Shown here: piece after piece, positions 33,061-41,659 of the stretch | Layout: each line of letters begins with the position of its first letter | Position numbering within the stretch: position 1 is the stretch's first letter | NCBI GenBank assembly: GCA_016124515.1 | Contig: WGNN01000017.1 | Span: 1 to 41,659 of the forward strand | Direction: 5' to 3' | DNA length: 41,659 nucleotides | Source of the DNA: a bacterium | GTDB taxonomy: Bacteria > Bacteroidota > Bacteroidia > CAILMK01 > JACPUW01 | Notes under the pieces: model-generated | What the model was told of the DNA's origin: nothing | Databases searched by the model: none | The model's input: the letters and a program-made list of their open reading frames with translations, nothing else | Translations under genes and position numbers: made by a program

Positions 33061-34155
33061 ATGACAGCCTCTACTGCTATAGAAACATCAAACTTCGTTT
33101 TTGATAAACTGGTACAGTACGATTATGAGCAACTCTTAATGGTACAAGACAAGGCTACCGGCCTTAAAGGAATTATAGCCATCCACAACACCGTGCTGGG
33201 CCCAGGCCTTGGCGGCACCCGTATGTACAACTATGCCAATGAGCAAGATGCCATTGTAGATGTACTTCGTCTAAGCCGCGGCATGACCTACAAAGCAGCC
33301 ATTTCGGGTTTGAACCTGGGCGGTGCCAAAGCCGTGCTGATTGGCGATCCCAACAAACTTAAATCAGAAGCCTATTTCAGAAAATTCGGTCGATTCATTG
33401 AAAACCTCAATGGAAAATACATCACTGCCGAAGATGTGGGAACTACCACCAAAGACATGGAATACATTGCCATGGAAACCGAAAATGTGGTTGGTCTTCC
33501 TGAAGTACGCGGAGGTGGAGGCGACCCATCGCCTGTAACCGCTTATGGTGTTTATTTGGGTATGAAAGCTTCAGCCAAAGAAGCCTACGGAAGCGACTCA
33601 CTTACCGGCAAAACCATCTTGGTAGAAGGTGTGGGCAAAGTAGGAACCTATTTGGTGGAAAGACTGGCCAAAGAAGGTGCCAACATATTGGTAGCCGATG
33701 TATATGAGCCCGCATTGAAAAATGTTGCTGAAAAGTATGGTGCTCAGGTAGTGCCCGTTGAAAATGTATTTGATGCACAAATGGATATTTATGCTCCATG
33801 CGCATTGGGTGCACGTGTAAATCCTGAGTCGATAGCCAAAATGACTTGCGCCGTGATAGCCGGTGGAGCCAACAACCAATTGGCACAGGAAGACCGCGAC
33901 AGCGAATTGCTGAAAGACAAAGGCATTTTGTACGCTCCCGACTTTTTGATAAATGCCGGCGGACTTATAAACGTATATACCGAGTGGAATGGCTACAACC
34001 GCGAAATTGCCATGTCAACCACCGACCACATATACGATGCCACTGCAAGAATTTACAAAACAGCAGCCAACAACAATATAACTACTCTTGACGCCGCCAA
34101 ACACCTGGCCGAAAAGAGAATTGCTGATATAGCAAACGTTCAATCAACTTACTAG
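33061..34155 (+). CDS. Leucine (branched-chain amino acid) dehydrogenase
   Basis: The 364-residue cytosolic NAD+ enzyme reversibly deaminates leucine, valine or isoleucine to the 2-oxo acids. The N-terminal substrate domain has GPGLGGTRMYNYANEQDAIV and the catalytic lysine region RGMTYKAAISGLNLGGAKAV. Next comes the ITAEDVGTTTKDMEYI segment, then the nucleotide-binding domain with VEGVGKVGTYLVERLAKEGA. The late segment APDFLINAGGLINVY closes the fold. Length fits leucine dehydrogenase rather than the longer glutamate enzymes. It has its own strong promoter; nusB begins 9 nt after its stop. Confidence 0.94.
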   Translation: MTASTAIETSNFVFDKLVQYDYEQLLMVQDKATGLKGIIAIHNTVLGPGLGGTRMYNYANEQDAIVDVLRLSRGMTYKAAISGLNLGGAKAVLIGDPNKLKSEAYFRKFGRFIENLNGKYITAEDVGTTTKDMEYIAMETENVVGLPEVRGGGGDPSPVTAYGVYLGMKASAKEAYGSDSLTGKTILVEGVGKVGTYLVERLAKEGANILVADVYEPALKNVAEKYGAQVVPVENVFDAQMDIYAPCALGARVNPESIAKMTCAVIAGGANNQLAQEDRDSELLKDKGILYAPDFLINAGGLINVYTEWNGYNREIAMSTTDHIYDATARIYKTAANNNITTLDAAKHLAEKRIADIANVQSTY

Positions 34156-34164
34156 AAACCGCGA

Positions 34165-35085
34165 ATGCTAAACAGAAGACAAGTCCGCCTTAAGGTTATG
34201 CAGGTACTTTATATGTACCAACAAGGAGGTAGAGAAATGTCTGTTTCCGAGCTACAGAAAATATTTGATAATCAGGTAGAGCGAATGGAAAAGCTCTACC
34301 TGTATTATCTCGCTTTTATAAAGGAAATAGACCATCAGGGCCTTGTGTATGACCAGGAGGTGCGCAACAAATACGTAGAAGCATCAAGAAATGCAACCGA
34401 ACACCTGCGATTAAGAGAAAACCCGATAATTAGAGCCATTGCCGACAGCCCCGAACTGGAAGAACAACTGGAGAAATTCAACGTGTTGTTTAACCACGAA
34501 GCCGACGACAACCTGGTTCAAAAAGTATTTTACGATCTCAAAAACAGCGAGTTTTACAGCGACTACCTCAAATTGGTGAGCCAACCCGGGCAGCACGAAG
34601 AACTCGTTCTCTACATTTTTAAGCATTACTCTGAAAATTTCCAACTTTTTGAACAACACTTCGAAGAAGAGTTTACCAACTTTCTCGACGACAAAAAACT
34701 GGTATCGAGCATGCTCAAAAAAACCATTCAAAATATCATGAATGGCAAAGAACCTTTTTTAATTGAGTTTATTCAAGACTGGGAAAACACCATTGGTTTT
34801 GGCCATGAACTCATAGAAAAAGTAGTGACCCACAACGCCGATCTCGGCGAAAAAGTGACACAGAAAATACTGAAATGGGAACCCGGCCAAGTGGCGGTTC
34901 TCGATACCATTATCCTTAAAATGGGTATTGCCGAATTCATGTATTTCGAGTCCATTCCATCTACCGTTACCATAAATGAATACGTGGAGCTGGCCAAAAA
35001 CTACAGCCCTCCCAACAGCAAAAAATTCATCAATGGTGTGCTCGATGCCGTCAACCGCGAGATGGTTCTTAAACAAGGAAAGTAG
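34165..35085 (+). CDS. nusB: Transcription antitermination factor NusB (long Bacteroidota form)
   Basis: 306 residues, about twice the E. coli length, as usual in this phylum. The N-terminus MLNRRQVRLKVMQVLYMYQQ is typical, and the C-terminal NusB core (about 185-300) reads LGEKVTQKILKWEPGQVAVL, then AEFMYFESIPSTVTINEYVE and LAKNYSPPNSKKFINGVLDA. It binds boxA with S10/NusE in rRNA antitermination. The middle (about 60-180) is a helical insert without known role. Followed by the DUF1573, yajC, ybbR and coaE genes, a conserved arrangement. Confidence 0.95.
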   Translation: MLNRRQVRLKVMQVLYMYQQGGREMSVSELQKIFDNQVERMEKLYLYYLAFIKEIDHQGLVYDQEVRNKYVEASRNATEHLRLRENPIIRAIADSPELEEQLEKFNVLFNHEADDNLVQKVFYDLKNSEFYSDYLKLVSQPGQHEELVLYIFKHYSENFQLFEQHFEEEFTNFLDDKKLVSSMLKKTIQNIMNGKEPFLIEFIQDWENTIGFGHELIEKVVTHNADLGEKVTQKILKWEPGQVAVLDTIILKMGIAEFMYFESIPSTVTINEYVELAKNYSPPNSKKFINGVLDAVNREMVLKQGK

Positions 35086-35119
35086 ATAACTTTATAAATT
35101 TGACCCAAATACCAAACTA

Positions 35120-35599
35120 ATGGAAAGAAGTATCAAATTGCTAAGCATTTTGGCCATTGTAGCCCTTACAGCCTGCGATGCCAAAAAATCTGACGACAAC
35201 AACAACCAAAGCGAAGGAGTAAGTGCCGAAGTAATTTCAGAGTCGAACCCACACAGTGCCAGCGGCGATGCCAACTTGCAAAAAACCGCTGATATAAAAT
35301 GGGACGAAAAAAGACACAACTTTGGAAAAGTACATTACCAACAAAAAGTGTTGTACAACTTTCAATTTACCAACACCGGCGAAACCGATTTGCTGATAGT
35401 TGATGCACAAGCCTCATGCGGCTGCACCACCCCCGAGTTTTCAAAAGAACCCATAAAACCCGGCGAAAGAGGCAGCATTACGGTAGGTTTCAAATCATCA
35501 GCCGAAGGTCCTTTTAGCAAGCAAATAACCGTTACAGCCAATACCAGCCCCGACAAACACGCCCTTTACATATCAGGCGAAGTTATTAAGGCAGAATAA
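35120..35599 (+). CDS. DUF1573 lipoprotein
   Basis: 159 residues. Lipobox LTAC (LLSILAIVALTACDAKKS), a low-complexity linker, then an immunoglobulin-like DUF1573 domain (about 58-157) with HNFGKVHYQQKVLYNFQFTN, ASCGCTTPEF and GSITVGFKS. Anchored in a membrane facing the periplasm or the surface; function unknown although the gene is a near-constant neighbour of nusB-yajC in Bacteroidota. The CGC pair could bind metal or form a disulfide. Confidence 0.93.
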   Translation: MERSIKLLSILAIVALTACDAKKSDDNNNQSEGVSAEVISESNPHSASGDANLQKTADIKWDEKRHNFGKVHYQQKVLYNFQFTNTGETDLLIVDAQASCGCTTPEFSKEPIKPGERGSITVGFKSSAEGPFSKQITVTANTSPDKHALYISGEVIKAE

Positions 35600-35623
35600 T
35601 TTACAACTACTAAACACAACAAT

Positions 35624-35902
35624 ATGGCAGGTGGAAGCTCTACCTCACTCATTTTTCTCGGCGCAATGCTGGTTATTATGTTCTTCTTTTTCATTCGTCC
35701 GCAACAAAAGCGCATGAAAGAATTGAAGGCATTCAGAAATTCATTGGAAAAAGGAAGCAAAGTAGTATCAACCGGCGGCATACACGGCAAAGTGGTTGAA
35801 GTACGTGAAAACAATACCATTCTCGTAGATTCAGGCGGAACCAAACTCATTTTTGACCGCGAATCGCTCACCCCCTCATTTGACCCCGCCCAAAAAAGCT
35901 AA
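35624..35902 (+). CDS. yajC: Preprotein translocase subunit YajC
   Basis: 92 residues. One membrane helix (SLIFLGAMLVIMFFFFIRPQ) followed by the YajC cytoplasmic part (QQKRMKELKAF, LEKGSKVVSTGGIHGKVVEV). Accessory of the SecDF-YajC complex in the inner membrane. It lies 24 nt after the DUF1573 gene and 6 nt before the ybbR gene, so it belongs to the operon. Confidence 0.96.
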   Translation: MAGGSSTSLIFLGAMLVIMFFFFIRPQQKRMKELKAFRNSLEKGSKVVSTGGIHGKVVEVRENNTILVDSGGTKLIFDRESLTPSFDPAQKS

Positions 35903-35908
35903 GAACTA

Positions 35909-36865
35909 ATGCCAGAGCCATTTACCCTAAAACGCGCTTTGGCATTAGCTCATAATACCAATATCAGAATATTCGCCATTTGCATGGGAGTCTCCTCACT
36001 CCTATGGCTTTTTCAAAGTATGGGCCGCGAATACACCACCGATATTGATATTGCCATTGACTATGAAAACCTGCCTGAGGACAAAACCTTCAGCGAGGCG
36101 GCTACCAATACCGTACGCCTGAAGGTAACCGGCGTAGGTTGGGATTTGCTCTCGTACAGCATCAAATTCAAAAAACCAAGTTTTGCTATTGACCTTTCGC
36201 GGGTGCAAAACCAAAAGGAAATTTCCCTAAGCGGCGCCAAGGATTTGATAGTGGAAAGTATTCCCGGCCTCACCAATATCCTGAACTTGGAACCCGACAA
36301 AATTGATCTCAAACTAGAGCCTGCCGTGCGCAAAAAGGTTCAAATAGTGTCTAAGCTCAATGTCATTCCCGCCAATGGTTTCGGTTTTAGCGCAGCCTAC
36401 CCCAAGCCTGATTCGGTTGAGATTTTTGGTCCCAAAAGCAAGCTCGATGCGATAAAAGAAATTTACACCGAAGAAAAATTGGTTGAAAATGCCGAAGGCG
36501 AATTGGATGTACAAGCCAATTTGCAACTACCCGAAGGCATACAGGAAAGCAGCGCACAAAGCAGCACCGTGCACCTTTTAATGGAGCCGCTAACCGAAAA
36601 AGAACTGCAAGCTACCATAAAAGTGGTGGGCTACAAAGGCAATAAAAAGGTAAATATCTTTCCGCGGGTAGCTACTCTCAAGTTGCAAACCACGCTCAGC
36701 CAATTTGAAAAAATAGACCTGAGCGATTTTGAAGTTTATGTAGATTTCAGTGAGGTGAATACCGAGTCGGACGAACTGCTGGAAGTGAAGGTAAAAAGCA
36801 ACAGCCGACTGGTTCAAAACTTCAGGGTGCACCCCAAATACGTTGACTACATTTTAGAAGAATAA
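35909..36865 (+). CDS. YbbR-domain membrane protein (CdaR-like)
   Basis: 318 residues. One N-terminal membrane anchor (IRIFAICMGVSSLLWLFQ, about 19-36), then periplasmic beta-rich YbbR repeats (about 45-310; IDIAIDYENLPEDKTFSE, VRLKVTGVGWDLLSYSIK, DSVEIFGPKSKLDAIKEIYT). In Firmicutes CdaR regulates the diadenylate cyclase CdaA; whether that holds here cannot be seen, since no cyclase gene is nearby. Its TAA overlaps the coaE start (TAATG). Confidence 0.88.
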   Translation: MPEPFTLKRALALAHNTNIRIFAICMGVSSLLWLFQSMGREYTTDIDIAIDYENLPEDKTFSEAATNTVRLKVTGVGWDLLSYSIKFKKPSFAIDLSRVQNQKEISLSGAKDLIVESIPGLTNILNLEPDKIDLKLEPAVRKKVQIVSKLNVIPANGFGFSAAYPKPDSVEIFGPKSKLDAIKEIYTEEKLVENAEGELDVQANLQLPEGIQESSAQSSTVHLLMEPLTEKELQATIKVVGYKGNKKVNIFPRVATLKLQTTLSQFEKIDLSDFEVYVDFSEVNTESDELLEVKVKSNSRLVQNFRVHPKYVDYILEE

Positions 36866-37464
36866 TGCTGAAAATTGGCATAACAGGAGGCATTGGAAGT
36901 GGCAAAAGCACCGTAGCCCGCATGTTTATGCAATTGGGCATTCCGGTGTACGAAGCCGACCAACGCGCACGGTGGCTGCAAGACCACGAACCTCTGAAAT
37001 CACAAATTATTGAGGCTTTTGGTGCATCATACTATGTTGCAGGAAAATTAAACCGCGCACAATTGGCGCAATTGGTTTTCAACAACAAAGAAAAGTTGGC
37101 CGAACTCAATGCCTTGGTTCACCCCGCTGTGGCAAGCGACTACGCGCATTGGCTGTCAGCCCAAAACGCACCCTATATACTCAAGGAAGCCGCCATCATT
37201 TTTGAAACACATAGCGAAAACCAATATGACTACATAATATTGGTAACCGCCCCCACAAGTCTGCGCATAGAACGTGTGATGCAGCGCGACAAATTGGCGG
37301 CTAAGGAAGTGGAAGCCCGCATGAAAAACCAATGGAGCGACGAAGAGAAAAAACAAAAAGCCCATTTTGTAATAGAAAACACAACACTGGAGGATACGCA
37401 AAATCAAGTAGTTGCACTGCACAACAAAATCTTGGAGCTATGTGAGGGTTATAGGAAAAATTGA
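36865..37464 (+). CDS. coaE: Dephospho-CoA kinase
   Basis: 199 residues. Last step of coenzyme A synthesis: phosphorylation of dephospho-CoA on the ribose 3'-OH. P-loop GITGGIGSGKST at residues 5-16, then GIPVYEADQRARWLQ, the conserved LNALVHPAV and LIERVMQRD-type lid (SLRIERVMQRDKLAAKEVEA) and MKNQWSDEEK. Length normal. Its ATG overlaps the stop of the ybbR gene. The 108 nt between it and gyrB hold an imperfect pairing of TAAAAGCCA with TGGCCTTTTA that could be a weak terminator. Confidence 0.96.
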   Translation: MLKIGITGGIGSGKSTVARMFMQLGIPVYEADQRARWLQDHEPLKSQIIEAFGASYYVAGKLNRAQLAQLVFNNKEKLAELNALVHPAVASDYAHWLSAQNAPYILKEAAIIFETHSENQYDYIILVTAPTSLRIERVMQRDKLAAKEVEARMKNQWSDEEKKQKAHFVIENTTLEDTQNQVVALHNKILELCEGYRKN

Positions 37465-37572
37465 ATTAACAATTTCTTTCCATAAAAGCCATTTTGTGGA
37501 AAATTAGCCACGCACAAAAGCCCGAAAAAGTGGCCTTTTACGCTATTTTTACCTCTTTATAAAATCTGCTAA

Positions 37573-39525
<1,953 letters not shown>

Positions 39526-39545
39526 CGATAAGCCATAATTAACAG

Positions 39546-39578
39546 AAAAGCCCTTCTCAAAAAAAGAAGGGCTTTTTT
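39546..39578 (+). terminator. Intrinsic terminator of gyrB
   Basis: AAAAGCCCTTCT (39546-39557) pairs perfectly over 12 bp with AGAAGGGCTTTT (39565-39576), with a 7-nt loop and a following T run, 20 nt after the gyrB stop. Confidence 0.93.
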
Positions 39579-39644
39579 ATATTCCGTTATTTGGCCGAAC
39601 CAAGTTGTATAAAAACTGTTTGAAATAAGCTTAAACACCTATTG

Positions 39645-40055
39645 ATGATAACCACTATTTGCAGACAAGAACACTTTAACGCGGCACACCGCATATTCAA
39701 TAAAAGTTGGACTAAAGAAAAAAACCTTGAAGTATTTGGCAAATGCGCCTACGAAAACTACCACGGGCACAACTATGAGTTGGTAGTGAAGCTTACCGGC
39801 GAGGTGGACAAAGAAACCGGCTATTTAGTTGATTTAAAAGAAGTAAGCTCCATAATTAATGAAGAAATTATAGAGCCCTTCGATCACAAGAATTTGAATT
39901 TAGACTGTGAAGAATTTGCAGAATTGGTGCCCAGTTGCGAGCATATTGCCTACGTTATTTGGCATAAGCTGAGACTGAGATTTGATCAAAAACTGCATTT
40001 GAAAGTAATTTTATATGAAACCCCGCGCAATTGGGTTGAGTATTCGGGTGAATAA
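39645..40055 (+). CDS. queD: 6-carboxytetrahydropterin synthase QueD / PTPS family
   Basis: 136 residues. Converts dihydroneopterin triphosphate to 6-carboxytetrahydropterin in the preQ0 pathway. Zinc ligands H15 (EHFNAAH), H40 and H42 (YHGHNYEL); catalytic C34 precedes HGH by five residues (KCAYENYHGH), the spacing of pyruvoyl-tetrahydropterin synthase rather than the three of E. coli QueD. Also seen: TGYLVDLKEVSSIINEEI, DHKNLN and LYETPRNWVEY with the catalytic Glu. The ATG at 39645 is used; a TTG one codon earlier exists. Stands alone, while queE is at 23256. Confidence 0.92.
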   Translation: MITTICRQEHFNAAHRIFNKSWTKEKNLEVFGKCAYENYHGHNYELVVKLTGEVDKETGYLVDLKEVSSIINEEIIEPFDHKNLNLDCEEFAELVPSCEHIAYVIWHKLRLRFDQKLHLKVILYETPRNWVEYSGE

Positions 40056-40056
40056 A

Positions 40057-40145
40057 AGTATTTTGCGGACTGTGGTTTAAGGTTTTTTTACAGGCAATGA
40101 GATGTGGGGAAGTTTGCCAAAGGTTTGGCTAGCCCGCAAAATACT
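40057..40145. repeat. 89-bp segment with perfect 12-bp terminal inverted repeats and inner hairpins
   Basis: AGTATTTTGCGG at 40057-40068 is the exact reverse complement of CCGCAAAATACT at 40134-40145. Inside lie a hairpin GCCAAA-GG-TTTGGC (40116-40129) and an alternative pairing of GGCAA (40093-40097) with TTGCC (40114-40118). It begins one base after the queD stop. No clear target-site duplication. Could be a MITE-like remnant or a structured RNA end. Confidence 0.75.
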
Positions 40146-40196
40146 AGATTGGTTTTAAGGTATTTCGAGAATGAGAGTACAACTTTGGTATAAAGA

Positions 40197-40240
40197 AGCA
40201 AACCCTTTGATTTTTTGGGAGACAAGTCAAAGAGTTTGCT
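40197..40240. repeat. Inverted repeat, 14-bp arms with one mismatch
   Basis: AGCAAACCCTTTGA (40197-40210) and TCAAAGAGTTTGCT (40227-40240) pair at 13 of 14 positions around a 16-nt loop. No T run follows on either strand, so it is not a classical terminator. Possible operator or RNA hairpin. Confidence 0.7.
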
Positions 40241-40376
40241 ATCTTATATGAGTTAGTCTAGGTCAACATTTTTTGAATATCCCTTCGCGGTCGCTCATGA
40301 AATAAAGAACTGTTTTACGAAACAACAATTCAAATGTATTGGCCGCATTTGCAAAAAATAAATACAAAAAAAGGCG

Positions 40377-40462
40377 TTTGTCGGACGGTGCATTCCCAAC
40401 AATCTATCAATACGCAACGAAATGGCATATAAACCGATTTTAAAAAGACCATTTGTCGGACG
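40377..40462 (+). repeat. Direct repeat TTTGTCGGACG, two copies
   Basis: TTTGTCGGACG occurs at 40377-40387 and 40452-40462, each followed by a related sequence (GTGCATTC and TTCCATTC). The copies are 75 nt apart and upstream of cdd. Confidence 0.6.
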
Positions 40463-40519
40463 TTCCATTCATTTCTGATTGATTTATTTTTATCTAACTT
40501 GCTCTTAAATTGACCTCTA

Positions 40520-40996
40520 TTGAAAAACCAAAGCGCCCTAAAAGTAGTTTGTGAGCTACTGATAAAAGACCAAAGCGAGCTGAGCAACGAACTTAACAAC
40601 CTGTGCAACAAAGCTATAGAAGCATCGCAAACGGCCAACGCGCCTTTCTCAAAATTTAAAGTAGGTGCCGCAGCTTTGCTCAGCGACCAAACCGTGGTAA
40701 TTGGTTCAAACCAAGAAAATGTGGCTTATCCATCGGGGCTTTGTGCCGAGCGGGTGGCACTTTTTGCCTGCGGAGCACAGCACCACAACAAGGTGGTAAA
40801 AGCCCTCGCCGTGTATGTTGATTCATTTGAAAATCTGGAAGAAATACCCATGCCGTGCGGTGGATGTCGGCAGGTGATGAACCAAACCGAATCAGACCAA
40901 AAGACTGATTTACAAGTACTTTTAGTGACAAAAAACAAAAAGGTATATATAGCCCGAAACACAGAAATGCTACTCCCCTTCCCTTTCAGATTCTAG
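40520..40996 (+). CDS. cdd: Cytidine deaminase
   Basis: 158 residues. Deaminates cytidine and deoxycytidine to the uridine forms in pyrimidine salvage. Zinc site C75-A-E77 (LCAERVALF; E77 is the proton shuttle) with C113 and C116 (MPCGGCRQVM), and substrate segment APFSKFKVGAAALL. The first 25 residues are an N-terminal helix extension common in Bacteroidota homologues. The only available start is a TTG at 40520, since an in-frame TGA lies three codons upstream and no ATG precedes the conserved core. Its 3' end overlaps the converging asparagine-synthase-like gene by 27 nt. Confidence 0.94.
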   Translation: MKNQSALKVVCELLIKDQSELSNELNNLCNKAIEASQTANAPFSKFKVGAAALLSDQTVVIGSNQENVAYPSGLCAERVALFACGAQHHNKVVKALAVYVDSFENLEEIPMPCGGCRQVMNQTESDQKTDLQVLLVTKNKKVYIARNTEMLLPFPFRF

Positions 40997-41659
40997 CAAA
41001 AATTTCAAATAATTTCCCGCGGCTTCGTTTACCGTCATATCGCGTTTTTTCAATTGAAGACGCTCCACTATTTCGTTGCGCAACCACCACAAGTTGTTCA
41101 CGTCCTCGTCACTTCTCCCCCGCCATTTTTTCATCCAATTCAAAAGCCTAATGGGCAATAGGTAGCGCACGAAAGACTTGAATTCATGTGCATCAGTTGC
41201 CGCTACCCCGAGTGATTGATCGTCAATACCAAGTGATTTAAAATATTCACTTTCAATAAATTGAATATATAATTGCTTATTGAATCGATGTTTGCTCGGC
41301 ACTTTTTGCCAAAACGAAATAAAAGCGGAATCCCAAAAAGGCAAATACCATTGATAGCCAAAAAATTCGTAGCAACGTACCCCGTTAATAATGTATTTGC
41401 TTTCCCGCTCGCGCAGTACAAACTCCTCGCTAAGCGACACCAATTGCTTAAAAGAAGAAACCTTGGCTGGAGTGCATTGGGCAATCACTTCTGAAAAATC
41501 TTTGCTGAGCAAACGGCGGCTCAAGTAGTGCTGCGGCGATTCCTTTAGTAGCCACCATGTTTTTTGCAAGTACTTGTTGGGTAGAAAGCTGCCCGCCTGC
41601 ACATCGGCGCAGTAGCCCGGACAAAAAACAGCATCTTCAGGAAGCAGGTTGTTTTCGTG
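40970..41659 (-). CDS. Asparagine-synthase-like protein, C-terminal part (cut by window edge)
   Basis: The frame is open from the right edge to a TAG at 40970, 229 residues visible. The first ones (NNLLPEDAVFCPGYCADVQA, then GSFLPNKY) match the late part of the ATP-dependent amidotransferase domain of asparagine synthases. Next come ESKYIINGVRCYEFFGYQWY and LPFWDSAFISFWQKVPSKHR, as in asparagine-synthase homologues found in surface-polysaccharide gene clusters. The N-terminal part, including the PP-loop, is outside. A polysaccharide- or glycan-modifying role is inferred from the family only. A GTG at 41602 lies inside the gene and is not the real start. Confidence 0.65.
   Translation of the reverse strand, partial: HENNLLPEDAVFCPGYCADVQAGSFLPNKYLQKTWWLLKESPQHYLSRRLLSKDFSEVIAQCTPAKVSSFKQLVSLSEEFVLRERESKYIINGVRCYEFFGYQWYLPFWDSAFISFWQKVPSKHRFNKQLYIQFIESEYFKSLGIDDQSLGVAATDAHEFKSFVRYLLPIRLLNWMKKWRGRSDEDVNNLWWLRNEIVERLQLKKRDMTVNEAAGNYLKFLLESEREGE

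Larger units (their letters stand above)
40056..40519. other. 464-bp intergenic region without a credible gene
   Basis: Between queD and cdd I find no ORF with protein-like composition; a minus-strand frame at 40330-40638 overlaps cdd and looks spurious. The region is filled with repeats: the 89-bp element at 40057-40145, an imperfect inverted repeat at 40197-40240, and a direct repeat at 40377 and 40452. The promoter of cdd is not obvious. Confidence 0.6.

Noticed and set aside
40330-40638. 102-codon minus-strand ORF upstream of and into cdd
   Set aside because: Overlaps the conserved cdd frame and has no recognisable features.

Overview
The window reads as a chromosomal segment of a member of the Bacteroidota. 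The evidence is: gliding-motility lipoprotein GldD, a type IX secretion C-terminal sorting domain on a secreted esterase, promoters of the TTTG/TTG-N19-20-TAnnTTTG type, TPR-containing sensor kinases, a LytTR regulator, WG-repeat, DUF1573 and CarboxypepD_reg-like proteins, and the conserved block nusB-DUF1573-yajC-ybbR-coaE. I cannot name the genus. No tRNA, rRNA, CRISPR array, insertion sequence or prophage is visible. Apart from the photolyase cluster and a few hypothetical genes this is core chromosome, and most genes run in long same-strand groups.

Layout. 1-110: a tandem array of tiny hairpins, running off the left edge. 136-4794: an aldehyde dehydrogenase and a 1043-residue exported WG-repeat protein. 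4872-9611: a light-repair island with three different photolyase/cryptochrome classes in a row (an atypical FAD-binding photolyase-like protein, a Cry-DASH, and an iron-sulfur (6-4) photolyase of the PhrB/FeS-BCP type), plus a 47-residue DUF2256 zinc-finger-like protein overlapping the end of the first gene. 10302-13021: a LytTR response regulator and a TPR/LytS-type histidine kinase. 13135-15033: the secreted esterase. 15087-19791: envelope proteins and a single-domain response regulator.

19867-26737, read on the minus strand, is a long housekeeping series in the order rlmB, pdxH, two tiny paralogous lipoproteins, folD, queE, nfu-like, gldD, recG. 26805-30859 holds a phosphoesterase, a second two-component system (NarL-type regulator with TPR HisKA_3 kinase) and an unknown ORF overlapping the kinase start. 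30894-32851 is an ABC half-exporter with a degenerate Walker B, translationally coupled to a 55-residue DUF5522 protein. 33061-39525 runs rightward with leucine dehydrogenase, nusB, DUF1573, yajC, ybbR, coaE and gyrB. 39645-41659 holds queD, a structured intergenic stretch, cdd and the C-terminal part of an asparagine-synthase-like protein cut by the window edge.

Links between genes: queE and queD are two steps of the preQ0/queuosine pathway placed 16 kb apart; the photolyase trio covers complementary UV lesions; the two TPR kinase/regulator pairs are independent sensory systems. Points most worth a second look are the photolyase/DUF2256 island, the altered FAD-proximal segment in its first gene, the mini-hairpin array at the left edge, the two Cys-rich microproteins that overlap their upstream genes, and the inverted repeats after queD.
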